A stretch of DNA of 53,675 bases from Planctomycetota bacterium. Its GTDB lineage: Bacteria > Planctomycetota > Phycisphaerae > Phycisphaerales > UBA1924. A program made the translations under genes and the position numbers. Of this stretch, positions 1 to 7,602 are shown piece after piece; the stretch's first letter is position 1; each line of letters opens with the position of its first letter. The stretch covers positions 1 to 53,675 of the forward strand of contig JAFLCN010000024.1 of NCBI GenBank assembly GCA_017303555.1, given 5' to 3'. The notes beneath the pieces were generated by a model. That model was given only the letters and a program-made list of their open reading frames with translations, was not told the DNA's origin and ran no database searches.

Positions 1-24
1 CTCCGGGGTGGGGGGTGGGGGGGG

Positions 25-996
25 TCAGCTTTTGGATCGTCGGAAGAAGGATGTGCCGCTGCCGGATCCGGTGCTCCGAGTCGGTTCGACGCTCGGCGTC
101 GGCAGGATTTTGTCCACCGAGACTCCCAGAAGATCGGCTTCGAACGCCGCTTCGGATCGCCTTTCGGTGATCGGTCCCTCGGCATCCCCCCGCAGAAATT
201 GCCGGATGAGGCGTTCGGTCTCGGGCAGCCCTTTGGCATCGTGGTCGGAGAGCTTGCGGAGATCGTCGTACCACTCGCGCCGTTCGACCTTGAGCATTTT
301 GCCCCGGTCGAGCATGGCCATCCGGTCGGCGATCACAAACGCCGAGTCCATTTCGTGCGTGACGACGACGCTTGTCACCCCGAGCTGGCGGGAGAGGTCC
401 ACGATGAGCCGGTCGATCTGCGCGCTTGTCACCGGGTCGAGGCCGGCCGAAGGTTCATCGTAAAAGAGGATCTCGGGGTCGAGAGCGAGCGCGCGGGCGA
501 GTCCGGCGCGTTTCTTCATGCCGCCCGAAATCTGCGAGGGATACTTGTTGGCGTGCTCGCGCAGCCCGACCAGTTCCAGCTTGATCTTCACCTGGATGTC
601 GATGATTTCCGGAGAGACATCGGTGTGCTCCCGCATCGGTAGCGCGACGTTCTCGGCGATCGTCATCGAATTGAACAGCGCGCCCGACTGGAACAGGATG
701 CCGAAGCGCTTGCGGACTTCGGCGAGTTTGTCCTCATCGCCCCCGCCTTCGGGGCTGCCGACCAGGGGCGTCATGTCCTGTCCGAAGAGCATCACGCGTC
801 CGCGATCGGCCGGGAAGCTCCCGATGATGACGCGCAGGAGCGTGGACTTGCCCGAGCCCGATCCGCCCATGATGACCATCGTTTCGCCGGGATAGACATC
901 GAGATCGATCGATTCGAGCACGGCGCGACCGTCGAAGATCTTGGCGACCTGCTGGCACGAGATCAGCGGGGGTTTTTTGGAAGGTGTGTCCGCCAC
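25..996 (-). CDS. MlaF/Ttg2A-like ABC transporter ATPase
   Basis: A 323-residue ATP-binding subunit resembling the MlaF/Ttg2A family, which powers phospholipid or organic-solvent movement between outer and inner membranes. The Walker A motif GGSGSGKS lies near residue 45, the signature SGGMKKRAGLARAL near residue 157 (MKKR after the signature is typical of MlaF), and the Walker B/D-loop ILFYDEPSAGLDP follows, then a VTHE switch. The last 60 residues are a Ser/Thr/Arg-rich tail beyond the usual fold. The start is GTG; no good Shine-Dalgarno sequence is visible. The membrane partner MlaE would be expected next to it but is not in the window. The substrate is inferred only from the family. Confidence 0.88.
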   Translation of the reverse strand: MADTPSKKPPLISCQQVAKIFDGRAVLESIDLDVYPGETMVIMGGSGSGKSTLLRVIIGSFPADRGRVMLFGQDMTPLVGSPEGGGDEDKLAEVRKRFGILFQSGALFNSMTIAENVALPMREHTDVSPEIIDIQVKIKLELVGLREHANKYPSQISGGMKKRAGLARALALDPEILFYDEPSAGLDPVTSAQIDRLIVDLSRQLGVTSVVVTHEMDSAFVIADRMAMLDRGKMLKVERREWYDDLRKLSDHDAKGLPETERLIRQFLRGDAEGPITERRSEAAFEADLLGVSVDKILPTPSVEPTRSTGSGSGTSFFRRSKS

Positions 997-1025
997 GAGT
1001 GGGAGCAGGATAACGCGTCGGCGGG

Positions 1026-1874
1026 CTATTTGGGGGCCGGGGCCGGGGCGGGTGTCGGGGCGACAGGCTTGGCCGGAGCGTCGGGCTTGGGTGCCTCGCT
1101 TGTTTCGGGCGTCGTCGGCGCTTCGGTACCGGTCTTGGTTTCGGCATTCCCATTTGCCGCGGGTCTGCGCCGGAGCAGTTCCGGATTGATCAGCGTGATC
1201 GGGTCGGCTCCCGGCGGGAAGATCGCCAGGTTTCGCAGCGGCAGCGAGATGGTCGAGGATTGCGGAACCTTCTGGTTCGGGGCGATCTCGATCATCATCA
1301 GGAACGTGCCCTTCTCAAAGATCGCGGGGATCGGGATGTTGTTGGGGGGCGGATCGCCCAAGGCGTTCTTCTGCGAGCTCAGGGCCGAATAGCCGTCCAC
1401 GATCCCCTGCACGGTATCCGGGATGCCCTTGAATTCACCGAGTCGCTCGCGGTATGCCGCGCGGAACGCCTCGAACTTTTCCGGCGTGAGTTGATCGGCC
1501 GAACTCTGGACGAAGCGCACGCGGGCTTTGTCGAACTCGCCATCGCGGACTTCGATCATGATCGTGTTCGAGGCCCGGAAAACGTGCTCCTTGAAGTAGC
1601 TCGCGCCCTGCCACATGCCGTAGCCGATGGCGGTCCAGAGCGCGGTGCTGAAGAGCCCAAGCACCAGCGCCGCAATCGCCAGCCCCGTTCCGCCGACGCG
1701 CCCCTTGCTCCCCGCGATCCCCACGAGCGCGAAAACCGCGAGCAGCGAGGCGATGATGCCGAAGCCCGGAATGAAACAGGGCAGCGCAAAGACGAGCGCG
1801 ATGATCGCAACGATGCTGGTGCGCTCCGGTCCCCAGTTGATATCCCGCTCCGCCGGCGCGTTGAAACTTGTCAT
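1026..1874 (-). CDS. DUF4190-like membrane protein with Pro/Ala-rich tail
   Basis: A 282-residue protein. The N-terminal third has two or three hydrophobic segments (residues about 20-75) with Gly/Ala-rich spacing similar to DUF4190 proteins. A soluble region follows (residues about 85-235), and the C-terminus, from about residue 240, is a low-complexity Pro/Ala/Thr/Lys tail ending in alternating Ala-Pro. Its stop lies 29 nt before the MlaF-like gene, so the two may be cotranscribed. I do not recognise the soluble domain and assign no function. The heptamer repeat region 1901-1990 lies just upstream of the start. Confidence 0.7.
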   Translation of the reverse strand: MTSFNAPAERDINWGPERTSIVAIIALVFALPCFIPGFGIIASLLAVFALVGIAGSKGRVGGTGLAIAALVLGLFSTALWTAIGYGMWQGASYFKEHVFRASNTIMIEVRDGEFDKARVRFVQSSADQLTPEKFEAFRAAYRERLGEFKGIPDTVQGIVDGYSALSSQKNALGDPPPNNIPIPAIFEKGTFLMMIEIAPNQKVPQSSTISLPLRNLAIFPPGADPITLINPELLRRRPAANGNAETKTGTEAPTTPETSEAPKPDAPAKPVAPTPAPAPAPK

Positions 1875-1900
1875 GCGGGAACAGTATGTCTTGATTTCGG

Positions 1901-1990
1901 AGTCCTGAGTCCTGGGTCCTGAAGTCCTGAGTCATCGATTCGCTGACGAGCGCCGGTGCCCGACGCAGGACCTGAGGACTTCGGGACAGT
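1901..1990. repeat. AGTCCTG-type heptamer inverted repeat
   Basis: Between the cysteine desulfurase and the DUF4190-like gene. Copies of AGTCCTG or one-base variants start at 1901, 1908, 1915 and 1923, with a decayed copy at 1930. The opposite arm (1966-1990) carries CAGGACC, GAGGACT and GGGACAG in the inverse orientation, so the region can fold into an imperfect hairpin. The same unit reappears at 7505-7592. Confidence 0.7.
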
Positions 1991-1996
1991 CTTCAC

Positions 1997-3166
1997 TCAC
2001 ACTGCCGCACTGGTCGATGCCCGGAGCGAGTTCACGCAGCGGATGACAATCGCCGCCGCCTGCTTCAACTCTTCCCGCGTCGTCTCGCGCGAAAGGCTGA
2101 ACCGCACCGAGCCGTGCGCGAGTGCGGGCAAAACCCCCATCGCCAGAAGCACCGGCGAGGGATCGAGCGAGCCTGAAGCGCAGGCCGCCCCGGCGCTTGC
2201 GCACACGCCGCTCTCCGAAAGCGCAAGAAGCACCGCCTCTGCCTCGAGTTTCGGGAATCCGATGCTGGTGGTATTCCAGATGCGTGGTGCCCCTGCGCCA
2301 TTGACCTCGGATCCGGGGCAACCCGCCAGTACCTCGGCCTCGAATTCATCGCGGAGGGTGCCGAGTTCGTCTCGTGCGCCAGAATTGGCAAGCCACGCAC
2401 GGGCTTCTTGGGCGGCAGCGCCGGCCGCGAGCACCCCGGGCACGTTCTCCGTCCCGCCTCGACGCCCAAGTTCCTGGCTCCCCGGCGTTTGGGGTCGAAG
2501 CCGGACGCCCGATCGCACATACAGACAGCCGACACCCTTGAGCCCATGAAACTTGTGCGCCGACAAGCTGAGCATCGCGCAGTTCAACCCATCCGGCCCG
2601 AGCCTCGTCTCTTCTTTGCCGACCCACTGCACCCCATCACAGTGAAAAAGCACGTTCGCGCTGTTGCAGATCGCGGCAATCTGCTCGACGGGCTGGATGA
2701 TCCCGGTCTCGTTGTTCACCCACTGCACGCTGACGATCGCGGGCTTCCGCGCCACCGCATCGGCCACGGATTCGAGCTGAACAAGACCGGCCCCGTCCAC
2801 TTCGAGCCATTGCACGCGCGCCTCGCCCCGCGCTTCCATTTCGGCGAGCAGTTCGCGGATCGCCGAGTGCTCGACCTTGGTTGAAACAACGAGCGGCGGA
2901 TCATCGTGCTTCGGCTGCGCGTGGACGACGCCCCGGATCGCGAGCTGGATCGATTCGGTCCCGCTCGAGACAATCGTGATCTCTCTCGGCTTTGCGCCGA
3001 TGAGCTCCGCGATCGACTTGCGTGCCAGCTCCATGTGGGCTCGCGCAGCCTGTCCGGCGCGATGCACACTCGACGGGTTCTGCCACGCCTCGCGCATGCC
3101 ATGTCCGGCCGCTTCAATCGCGGCGGCGCACGGGCGGGTCGTGGCGTTGTTGTCGAGGTAGATCAC
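1997..3166 (-). CDS. Cysteine desulfurase (NifS/IscS family)
   Basis: A pyridoxal-phosphate enzyme that removes sulfur from cysteine for Fe-S cluster and thio-cofactor assembly. It is 389 residues, normal for the family. It opens with YLDNNATT, has the PLP-binding Lys in LSAHKFHGLKG (about residue 208), the GRRGGTENVPG motif, and the persulfide-forming Cys in the C-terminal stretch GAACASGSLDPSPVL. The start codon is GTG at 3166 and abuts a heptamer array, with no Shine-Dalgarno sequence. No IscU, SufBCD or ThiI gene is adjacent, so the downstream acceptor cannot be named. Confidence 0.93.
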   Translation of the reverse strand: MIYLDNNATTRPCAAAIEAAGHGMREAWQNPSSVHRAGQAARAHMELARKSIAELIGAKPREITIVSSGTESIQLAIRGVVHAQPKHDDPPLVVSTKVEHSAIRELLAEMEARGEARVQWLEVDGAGLVQLESVADAVARKPAIVSVQWVNNETGIIQPVEQIAAICNSANVLFHCDGVQWVGKEETRLGPDGLNCAMLSLSAHKFHGLKGVGCLYVRSGVRLRPQTPGSQELGRRGGTENVPGVLAAGAAAQEARAWLANSGARDELGTLRDEFEAEVLAGCPGSEVNGAGAPRIWNTTSIGFPKLEAEAVLLALSESGVCASAGAACASGSLDPSPVLLAMGVLPALAHGSVRFSLSRETTREELKQAAAIVIRCVNSLRASTSAAV

Positions 3167-3275
3167 AGTGAAGAGTGAAAAGCGAAAAGCGAACAGAAAG
3201 GCAGCGCATCGGCCGCCTGTCCGTGAAGCGTCCGGACAGCGGCCTTTGTTCGCTGTTCGCTGCTCATTGTTCGCT
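3167..3275. repeat. AGCGAAC heptamer arrays in inverted orientation
   Basis: Four direct 7-mers (AGTGAAG, AGTGAAA, AGCGAAA, AGCGAAC; 3167-3194) are mirrored by GTTCGCT, GTTCGCT, GCTCATT and GTTCGCT (3248-3275). The loop itself holds a second GC-rich inverted repeat (CTGTCCG against CGGACAG, roughly 3212-3246). The first array touches the GTG start of the cysteine desulfurase and fills the whole gap to the TetR gene. Confidence 0.85.
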
Positions 3276-3295
3276 TTCGAAGCCTCTTCGGTATT

Positions 3296-3904
3296 TCAGG
3301 CCTTTTCGGCCGCCCTGCCGACAAGAATGCGTGCCACCACATCCTGCGGGTGGATGCCCTGCGAATCGGCACCGTGATCGCCATAGCCCATGGCCGCGAC
3401 GACGCCGTAGCCCATCCCGATGTGGATCAGCAGCCACGCGATGACATCGGCGCTGAAGCGTCCGGTCACCTTGTGCTCTTCCTGCGCGAGCTTGATCTCT
3501 TTCGAGATGAACGCGTGCAGGTTGTCCATGTGACGTTTGATCGCGGCTTCGATGCCCTCGTCGTCCACTTCCGTGATCGCCTGGAGCAGCACGCGGTAAT
3601 CGTCGCGCCCCGACTTGGTCACCATCGGGTTGTCGCCCAGCAGCCGCAAAAGCCGCTCCGCCGGGTCCTTTGCACCGGAAAGGTGCTTTTCCCACGTCGC
3701 GATCGTGCGCTCGCTCGAGCGGTCGATGAGCGCGATGAAAAGATCGCGCTTCGAATCAAAGTGTCTGTAGATGATCGGTTCGGTCACGCCCGCGGCCTTG
3801 GCAAGCTCGGCAGTCGTGGTGCGGGCGTATCCAACCTTCGCGAACAGAACTCCGGCGTGATCCAAGAGTTGCGACCGACGCTGTTGGGCTGGCAACCGGC
3901 TCAT
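3296..3904 (-). CDS. TetR/AcrR family transcriptional regulator
   Basis: A TetR-type repressor. From the ATG at 3904 it is 202 residues, typical for the family. The N-terminal helix-turn-helix is clear: RRSQLLDHAGVLFAKVGY, then TTTAELAKAAGV and IIYRHFDSKRDLF. The C-terminal ligand domain shows no diagnostic signature, so inducer and targets are unknown. An in-frame ATG at 3964 would add 20 residues (SIPRQKTAQG...) of unlikely, Gly/Thr-rich sequence; I prefer 3904, which has GGAGG about 13 nt upstream. It lies downstream of yidD on the same strand. Confidence 0.88.
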   Translation of the reverse strand: MSRLPAQQRRSQLLDHAGVLFAKVGYARTTTAELAKAAGVTEPIIYRHFDSKRDLFIALIDRSSERTIATWEKHLSGAKDPAERLLRLLGDNPMVTKSGRDDYRVLLQAITEVDDEGIEAAIKRHMDNLHAFISKEIKLAQEEHKVTGRFSADVIAWLLIHIGMGYGVVAAMGYGDHGADSQGIHPQDVVARILVGRAAEKA

Positions 3905-4039
3905 GCTCGCAGTCGTTCCTCCCGAAAAACCGCCCTGGGCGGTCTTCTGCCGCGGAATGGACAAGACATGGCCGCTTATCGGCCACCCAGCGGCAATAGG
4001 TTAGTAAGGGATCACAACGGAGGCGATTTGTTCGCCGCC

Positions 4040-4300
4040 TCAATCCGGAGGGGGCACCGGGTCGTAGCCCCCCTTCGAGAACGGGTGACAGCGCAGCAGC
4101 CTTGTCACCGTCATCCAGCCTCCGCGGATGCCCCCGTATGTGCGGAGCGCATCCAGCGCATAGTGCGAGCACGTCGGCCAATAGCGGCACTGACCTCCCA
4201 TGAGGGGCGAGAGCGTCCACTGATACAGGCGCACCAGCGCGAGCAGCGGCACCGCCAGGGCCCGCGAGAAAAGGGAGATTCGCGCTGCATCGTTGCTCAC
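4040..4300 (-). CDS. yidD: Membrane protein insertion efficiency factor YidD
   Basis: An 86-residue YidD. It is a small peripheral membrane protein that assists YidC-dependent insertion. The hallmark block is present: RLYQWTLSPLMGGQCRYWPTCSHYALDAL, split here as RLYQWTLSPL and CRYWPTCSHYA, followed by RLLRCHPFSKGGYDPVP. The start overlaps the rnpA stop by 4 nt, so the pair is translationally coupled, as is usual for rnpA-yidD. Confidence 0.96.
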   Translation of the reverse strand: MSNDAARISLFSRALAVPLLALVRLYQWTLSPLMGGQCRYWPTCSHYALDALRTYGGIRGGWMTVTRLLRCHPFSKGGYDPVPPPD

Positions 4301-4683
4301 GCGCCGCGTGCCTCACGCTTGCGCCACTCGCGATCGAGCCGTTCGATGCCGTCGGTCAGCCAGAGCATGTACTGCTCCATTCCGGCGTCGTCGTGCTTTC
4401 GGCTGGTGACAAGCAGGTCGTAACTTCCGCCGGATTCGGAAGATGGAACATCGAGCTGCAGCAGTCGAAAAGCCTCACGCAGGCATCGTTTCAAGCGGTT
4501 GCGTTGCACCGCCCCGCCAAAGGCACGCCCGATGGACATTCCCAGCCTCGGGTGCGGGAGGCCATTGCGCCGGGAATGGATGGTCAGCGGGCCGCAGGGC
4601 GTCTTCATCCGGGCTTCGTGCACGGCTTCAAACTGACGGCGATGCGTCAGCCGGTGCTTGGGCCGGAAAAGCAGCTTGGCCAT
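4297..4683 (-). CDS. rnpA: Ribonuclease P protein component
   Basis: The 128-residue protein subunit of RNase P, which binds the catalytic RNA and pre-tRNA leader during 5' maturation. The family signature RNRLKRCLREAFR is at residues about 80-92, and the N-terminus LFRPKHRLTHRRQFEAV is the conserved RNA-binding start. It overlaps yidD by 4 nt. The ribosomal protein L34 gene (rpmH), normally just upstream, is absent: only 18 nt separate rnpA from the stop of a membrane-protein gene. Confidence 0.95.
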   Translation of the reverse strand: MAKLLFRPKHRLTHRRQFEAVHEARMKTPCGPLTIHSRRNGLPHPRLGMSIGRAFGGAVQRNRLKRCLREAFRLLQLDVPSSESGGSYDLLVTSRKHDDAGMEQYMLWLTDGIERLDREWRKREARGA

Positions 4684-4701
4684 GCGGAAATGCTAGTTCG
4701 C

Positions 4702-5232
4702 TCACGCCCGGCGGCGGCTCGCGGGCAGAAGGCCCAGCAACACCAGCACCGAGCCCACGACCAGCACCCAGGGGCGCACCTTGTCGTCCGTCACCATGCG
4801 GCTCAGCGTGCTGTCGAAGCGCTGGTACTCGGGCAGGTCGATCGGGTCGGGCTCGAGATTCGGGAAGACGCTCGCGCTCCCGGCCTTGATGTCCGTGTAC
4901 CCGCCCGTCGTCGAACCGACGCCGATCGGCACGCGATCGGCCGGAATCTGGTTCAATTGGCTCGCGGCGAGCGACAAAACAAGCGACTTCTCGCCGTGCT
5001 CGAGCGCTGCCGCAAACTCCTGGTATCGCGTCATCCGCTCCTGCCGGTGCTTCTCAACCAGCAAGGCTCGGTCGCGCTGCCAATAGGCCTCTCGCACCTG
5101 TTCGGCCGCCGGAATGAGCACCGACGCCAGCAACAACGTCAGGCCGGCAACGACAAAGAGCCAGCCCGGGTCAACCAGAACCGGAACCCGCACCGGCGGG
5201 GATTCGCTTTGAATTGGGGCTTGTGCCGCCAT
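4702..5232 (-). CDS. Two-TM membrane protein of unknown function
   Basis: A 176-residue protein from the ATG at 5232 (MAAQAPIQ...). One hydrophobic helix is near residues 22-42 (LFVVAGLTLLLASVLIP), a charged, helical region rich in Glu/Arg/Gln follows (about 45-90), and a second helix is near residues 152-168, followed by a short Arg-rich end. The reading frame stays open upstream to 5535, but that part is Pro/Arg-rich, overlaps the divergent plus-strand gene and looks non-coding. The central region could be a periplasmic coiled coil with FtsL-like topology, but I do not recognise the family. Confidence 0.6.
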   Translation of the reverse strand: MAAQAPIQSESPPVRVPVLVDPGWLFVVAGLTLLLASVLIPAAEQVREAYWQRDRALLVEKHRQERMTRYQEFAAALEHGEKSLVLSLAASQLNQIPADRVPIGVGSTTGGYTDIKAGSASVFPNLEPDPIDLPEYQRFDSTLSRMVTDDKVRPWVLVVGSVLVLLGLLPASRRRA

Positions 5233-5392
5233 GATCACCAAACGGTATCGGATCGCGCGGGATCGGAGCGCAAAAATCCCGGTTCGGACGTGCGTCACCC
5301 GCTGCCAAGGGGCGGAGCCGGAAGCCACCCGAGTCGGAATTTGGCCGGGGGTGCGCGGTATCCGACCGATCGCTTCTACCATCTGACCGTCC

Positions 5393-6757
5393 ATGCCTCG
5401 AAGGGTCGTCATTACCGGGATTGGCGTTGTGAGTCCGCTGGGCATCGGGCACGGTGCGCTCTGGGAAGGCTTGAACGCCGGGCGATCGGCCTTTGCCAAG
5501 CCCACGATCTTCGATTCTTCCGGCTTTGCAACCAAACTCGCCGGGCAATTGCCCGCCGAGTTTTCGGCGAAGGACTACGTTCCAAAGAGCTACCGCAAAG
5601 CGGTGAAGGTCATGGCGCGCGACAGCGAGATCGCGGTCGCCGTGGCCAAGCTCGCGACCGAAGATGCCGGATTGGTCACGCGGGGCACGCTTGATGGCGC
5701 ACCCGGAACGCCGACCTACCCGAGCGAACGCATGGGCTGCCAGATCGGCGCGGGGTTGATCAACGCCGAAACAGATGAGCTCACCAGCGCCCTCGCAACT
5801 TCCACCGACGAGAAGGGCGCTTTCGACTATCGCAAGTGGGGCACCGTCGATGGCGGCGGAGGCGGGATGAACAACCTCCAGCCCCTCTGGATGCTCAAGT
5901 ACCTCCCCAACATGCTGGCGTGCCACGTCACCATCATCCACGGGTGCGAAGGGCCGAGCAACACCATCACCTGCGCCGAGGCGAGCGGGCTGCTCTGCAT
6001 GGGCGAGGCGACCCGCGTCATCCAGCGCGACGCGGCCGACATCTGCTATGCCGGCGGGTGCGAGAGCAAAGTCAACCTGATGGGCACGCTGCGCTGGACC
6101 CTGCTGAATCGCCTCGCCCCCTGCGCCGAAACTGAGAACCCCGCTTCGATCGTTCGCCCCTTTGATCCGGATGCTTCCGGCACGATCCTCGGCGAAGGCG
6201 GGGGGCTTGTCGTTCTCGAAGAGCGCGAGAAGGCGGTTGCCCGCGGCGCAAACGTCTATGCGGAAGTCGTTGGCTTTGGCGCGGCACATTCGCCTCCGCC
6301 CGCCTATGAAGCGATCCGCACGAAGCAGAACGCCTCGGGCGACGACAAGCCCGGTGACGGTCCGCGGTTCGCCATCGAGGCGGCCCTCGCCGAGGCCGGG
6401 ATCGGTATCGGAGAGATCGACGCGATCGTTCCCACGGGCTCGGGAATCCCGAACGCCGATTCCGATGAGGCCGCGGGTCTTCGGGCCGTCTTCGGCCGGA
6501 AGCTGGCGGATATTCCCCTGGTCACGATCACCCCCGCGATCGGTCAGAGCGTGGCAGGGCACGCGGGTTGGCAGCTCGCCGCGGCGGCGCTTGCGATCAA
6601 GCACCAGCGTTTGCCCGCGTCCCTCAACGCGGGCGCACCGCCGGCCGATCTGCGATCGGGGGCCGCATCGGCCAAGCCCGCAAAGTTGCGGCATGTGCTG
6701 GTTGTGAGCTGCGCTCTGGGCGGGCAGAATGCCGCGGCCGTTCTGCGTCAGTCTTAA
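5393..6757 (+). CDS. Ketosynthase-like protein lacking catalytic Cys (CLF-like)
   Basis: A 454-residue thiolase-fold protein of the beta-ketoacyl-ACP synthase family. It starts RRVVITGIGVVSPLG and keeps the fold landmarks (GPSNTITCAEASG, AGGCESKV, ILGEGGGLVVLEE). In a gapless alignment with FabF, the nucleophilic Cys is replaced by Glu196. The first catalytic His (AHGTGT in FabF) is replaced by Thr (PTGSGI), and the conserved Lys of KSMxGH is Gln (GQSVAGH); only the last His is kept. This is the pattern of a chain-length-factor partner rather than an active condensing enzyme. An intact ketosynthase lies 850 bp downstream. Cys194 lies two residues before Glu196; a shifted nucleophile seems unlikely. 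Confidence 0.82.
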   Translation: MPRRVVITGIGVVSPLGIGHGALWEGLNAGRSAFAKPTIFDSSGFATKLAGQLPAEFSAKDYVPKSYRKAVKVMARDSEIAVAVAKLATEDAGLVTRGTLDGAPGTPTYPSERMGCQIGAGLINAETDELTSALATSTDEKGAFDYRKWGTVDGGGGGMNNLQPLWMLKYLPNMLACHVTIIHGCEGPSNTITCAEASGLLCMGEATRVIQRDAADICYAGGCESKVNLMGTLRWTLLNRLAPCAETENPASIVRPFDPDASGTILGEGGGLVVLEEREKAVARGANVYAEVVGFGAAHSPPPAYEAIRTKQNASGDDKPGDGPRFAIEAALAEAGIGIGEIDAIVPTGSGIPNADSDEAAGLRAVFGRKLADIPLVTITPAIGQSVAGHAGWQLAAAALAIKHQRLPASLNAGAPPADLRSGAASAKPAKLRHVLVVSCALGGQNAAAVLRQS

Positions 6758-6854
6758 CCTTTGGCCGGAACGCCGCTTCCTACACTTGCATCAGAAAGGA
6801 CACTCGCCGAAACGTGCGTCCACGCCGCAAGCAGTGATCTACCGGAGCGCAACC

Positions 6855-7499
6855 ATGAGCGACTACAGAAACGACGGACGGGGCGATTCTCGGGGCAACT
6901 ACAACTCCGGCTACGGCGGCCGAGGCCGGGGCGGATACGGAGGTCAAGGTGGCCGCGATGGCGGACGAGATGGAGGTCGCGATGGCGGTCAACGCAGGGG
7001 CATCCCGCTCTCGGAACTCGATCCGACGCTGACCTCGATCAGCCACAAAGTGATCGGCTGCGCACGCGATGTGCATATCGCGCTCGGCGGCGGCTACGAC
7101 GAATCGACCTACATGACCGCGCTGCAGCAGGAGATGCGGGCGCAGGGCGTGAATTTCAAGCACAACCACTCGATCCCGGTGAAGTACAAGGACCAGGTGG
7201 TGGGGCACTCGATCTGCGATCTGTTCATCGAAGATCGGTTCATTGTGGACGTGATGGCCCGCTACGGCGAAGTGTCGGGCGCGGAGCGATCGGTCCTGCG
7301 GGCGCAGCTGAAGGCGGCGGACCTGGAACTCGGCTTGATCATCAATTTCGCCGGGCGTCTGTTGAAGGATGGCCTGGTGCGTGTGCTGAACGTGGACAAG
7401 ATCAACGCCGCGAAGGGCATCGCTCCGGGCGCGTACGAGGGTGGGGAAGGCGGCCACGGCGACGATTCGCAGATGTACGACTTTGATGAGAAGGCGTGA
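6855..7499 (+). CDS. GxxExxY-family protein with RG-rich N-terminus
   Basis: A 214-residue protein from the ATG at 6855 (MSDYRNDGRG). Residues 1-48 are a low-complexity RG/GY/GRD tail, similar to RGG-box RNA-binding regions. From about residue 50 it matches the GxxExxY family (PD-(D/E)XK-nuclease-like fold): GYDESTY fits the name motif, then GHSICDLFIEDRFIVDVMA, QLKAADLELGLIINFA and a C-terminal VRVLN. In typical members the core strand reads VELK; here it is VDVM, so the catalytic Lys is missing. The acidic end (GDDSQMYDFDEKA) is also unusual. It sits between the two ketosynthase-type genes on the same strand. Function is unknown. Confidence 0.8.
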   Translation: MSDYRNDGRGDSRGNYNSGYGGRGRGGYGGQGGRDGGRDGGRDGGQRRGIPLSELDPTLTSISHKVIGCARDVHIALGGGYDESTYMTALQQEMRAQGVNFKHNHSIPVKYKDQVVGHSICDLFIEDRFIVDVMARYGEVSGAERSVLRAQLKAADLELGLIINFAGRLLKDGLVRVLNVDKINAAKGIAPGAYEGGEGGHGDDSQMYDFDEKA

Positions 7500-7504
7500 G
7501 CAAC

Positions 7505-7592
7505 CGTCCTGAGTCCTTTGGTCTTGCGTCCCGAGTCGGGATGCGTCGGCAAGTTTGACAGAGGACACAGGACTTCGGAACGCAGGACTTCT
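7505..7592. repeat. GTCCTG heptamer inverted repeat upstream of fabF
   Basis: GTC-containing units recur at 7506, 7513, 7521, 7528 and 7535 (spacing 7, 8, 7, 7). The opposite arm has GGAC or GGAA at 7563, 7570, 7577 and 7585 (spacing 7, 7, 8), in the inverse sense. It shares the AGTCCTG/CAGGACT unit with 1901-1990 and ends about 10 nt before the fabF start codon. Confidence 0.65.
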
Positions 7593-7602
7593 TTTGTTTG
7601 CC

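Noticed and set aside
25..3964. Complete Mla transport operon
   Set aside because: Only the ATPase is visible; neighbouring genes are a DUF4190-like protein, a cysteine desulfurase and a TetR regulator, and no MlaE, MlaD, MlaC or MlaB is seen.
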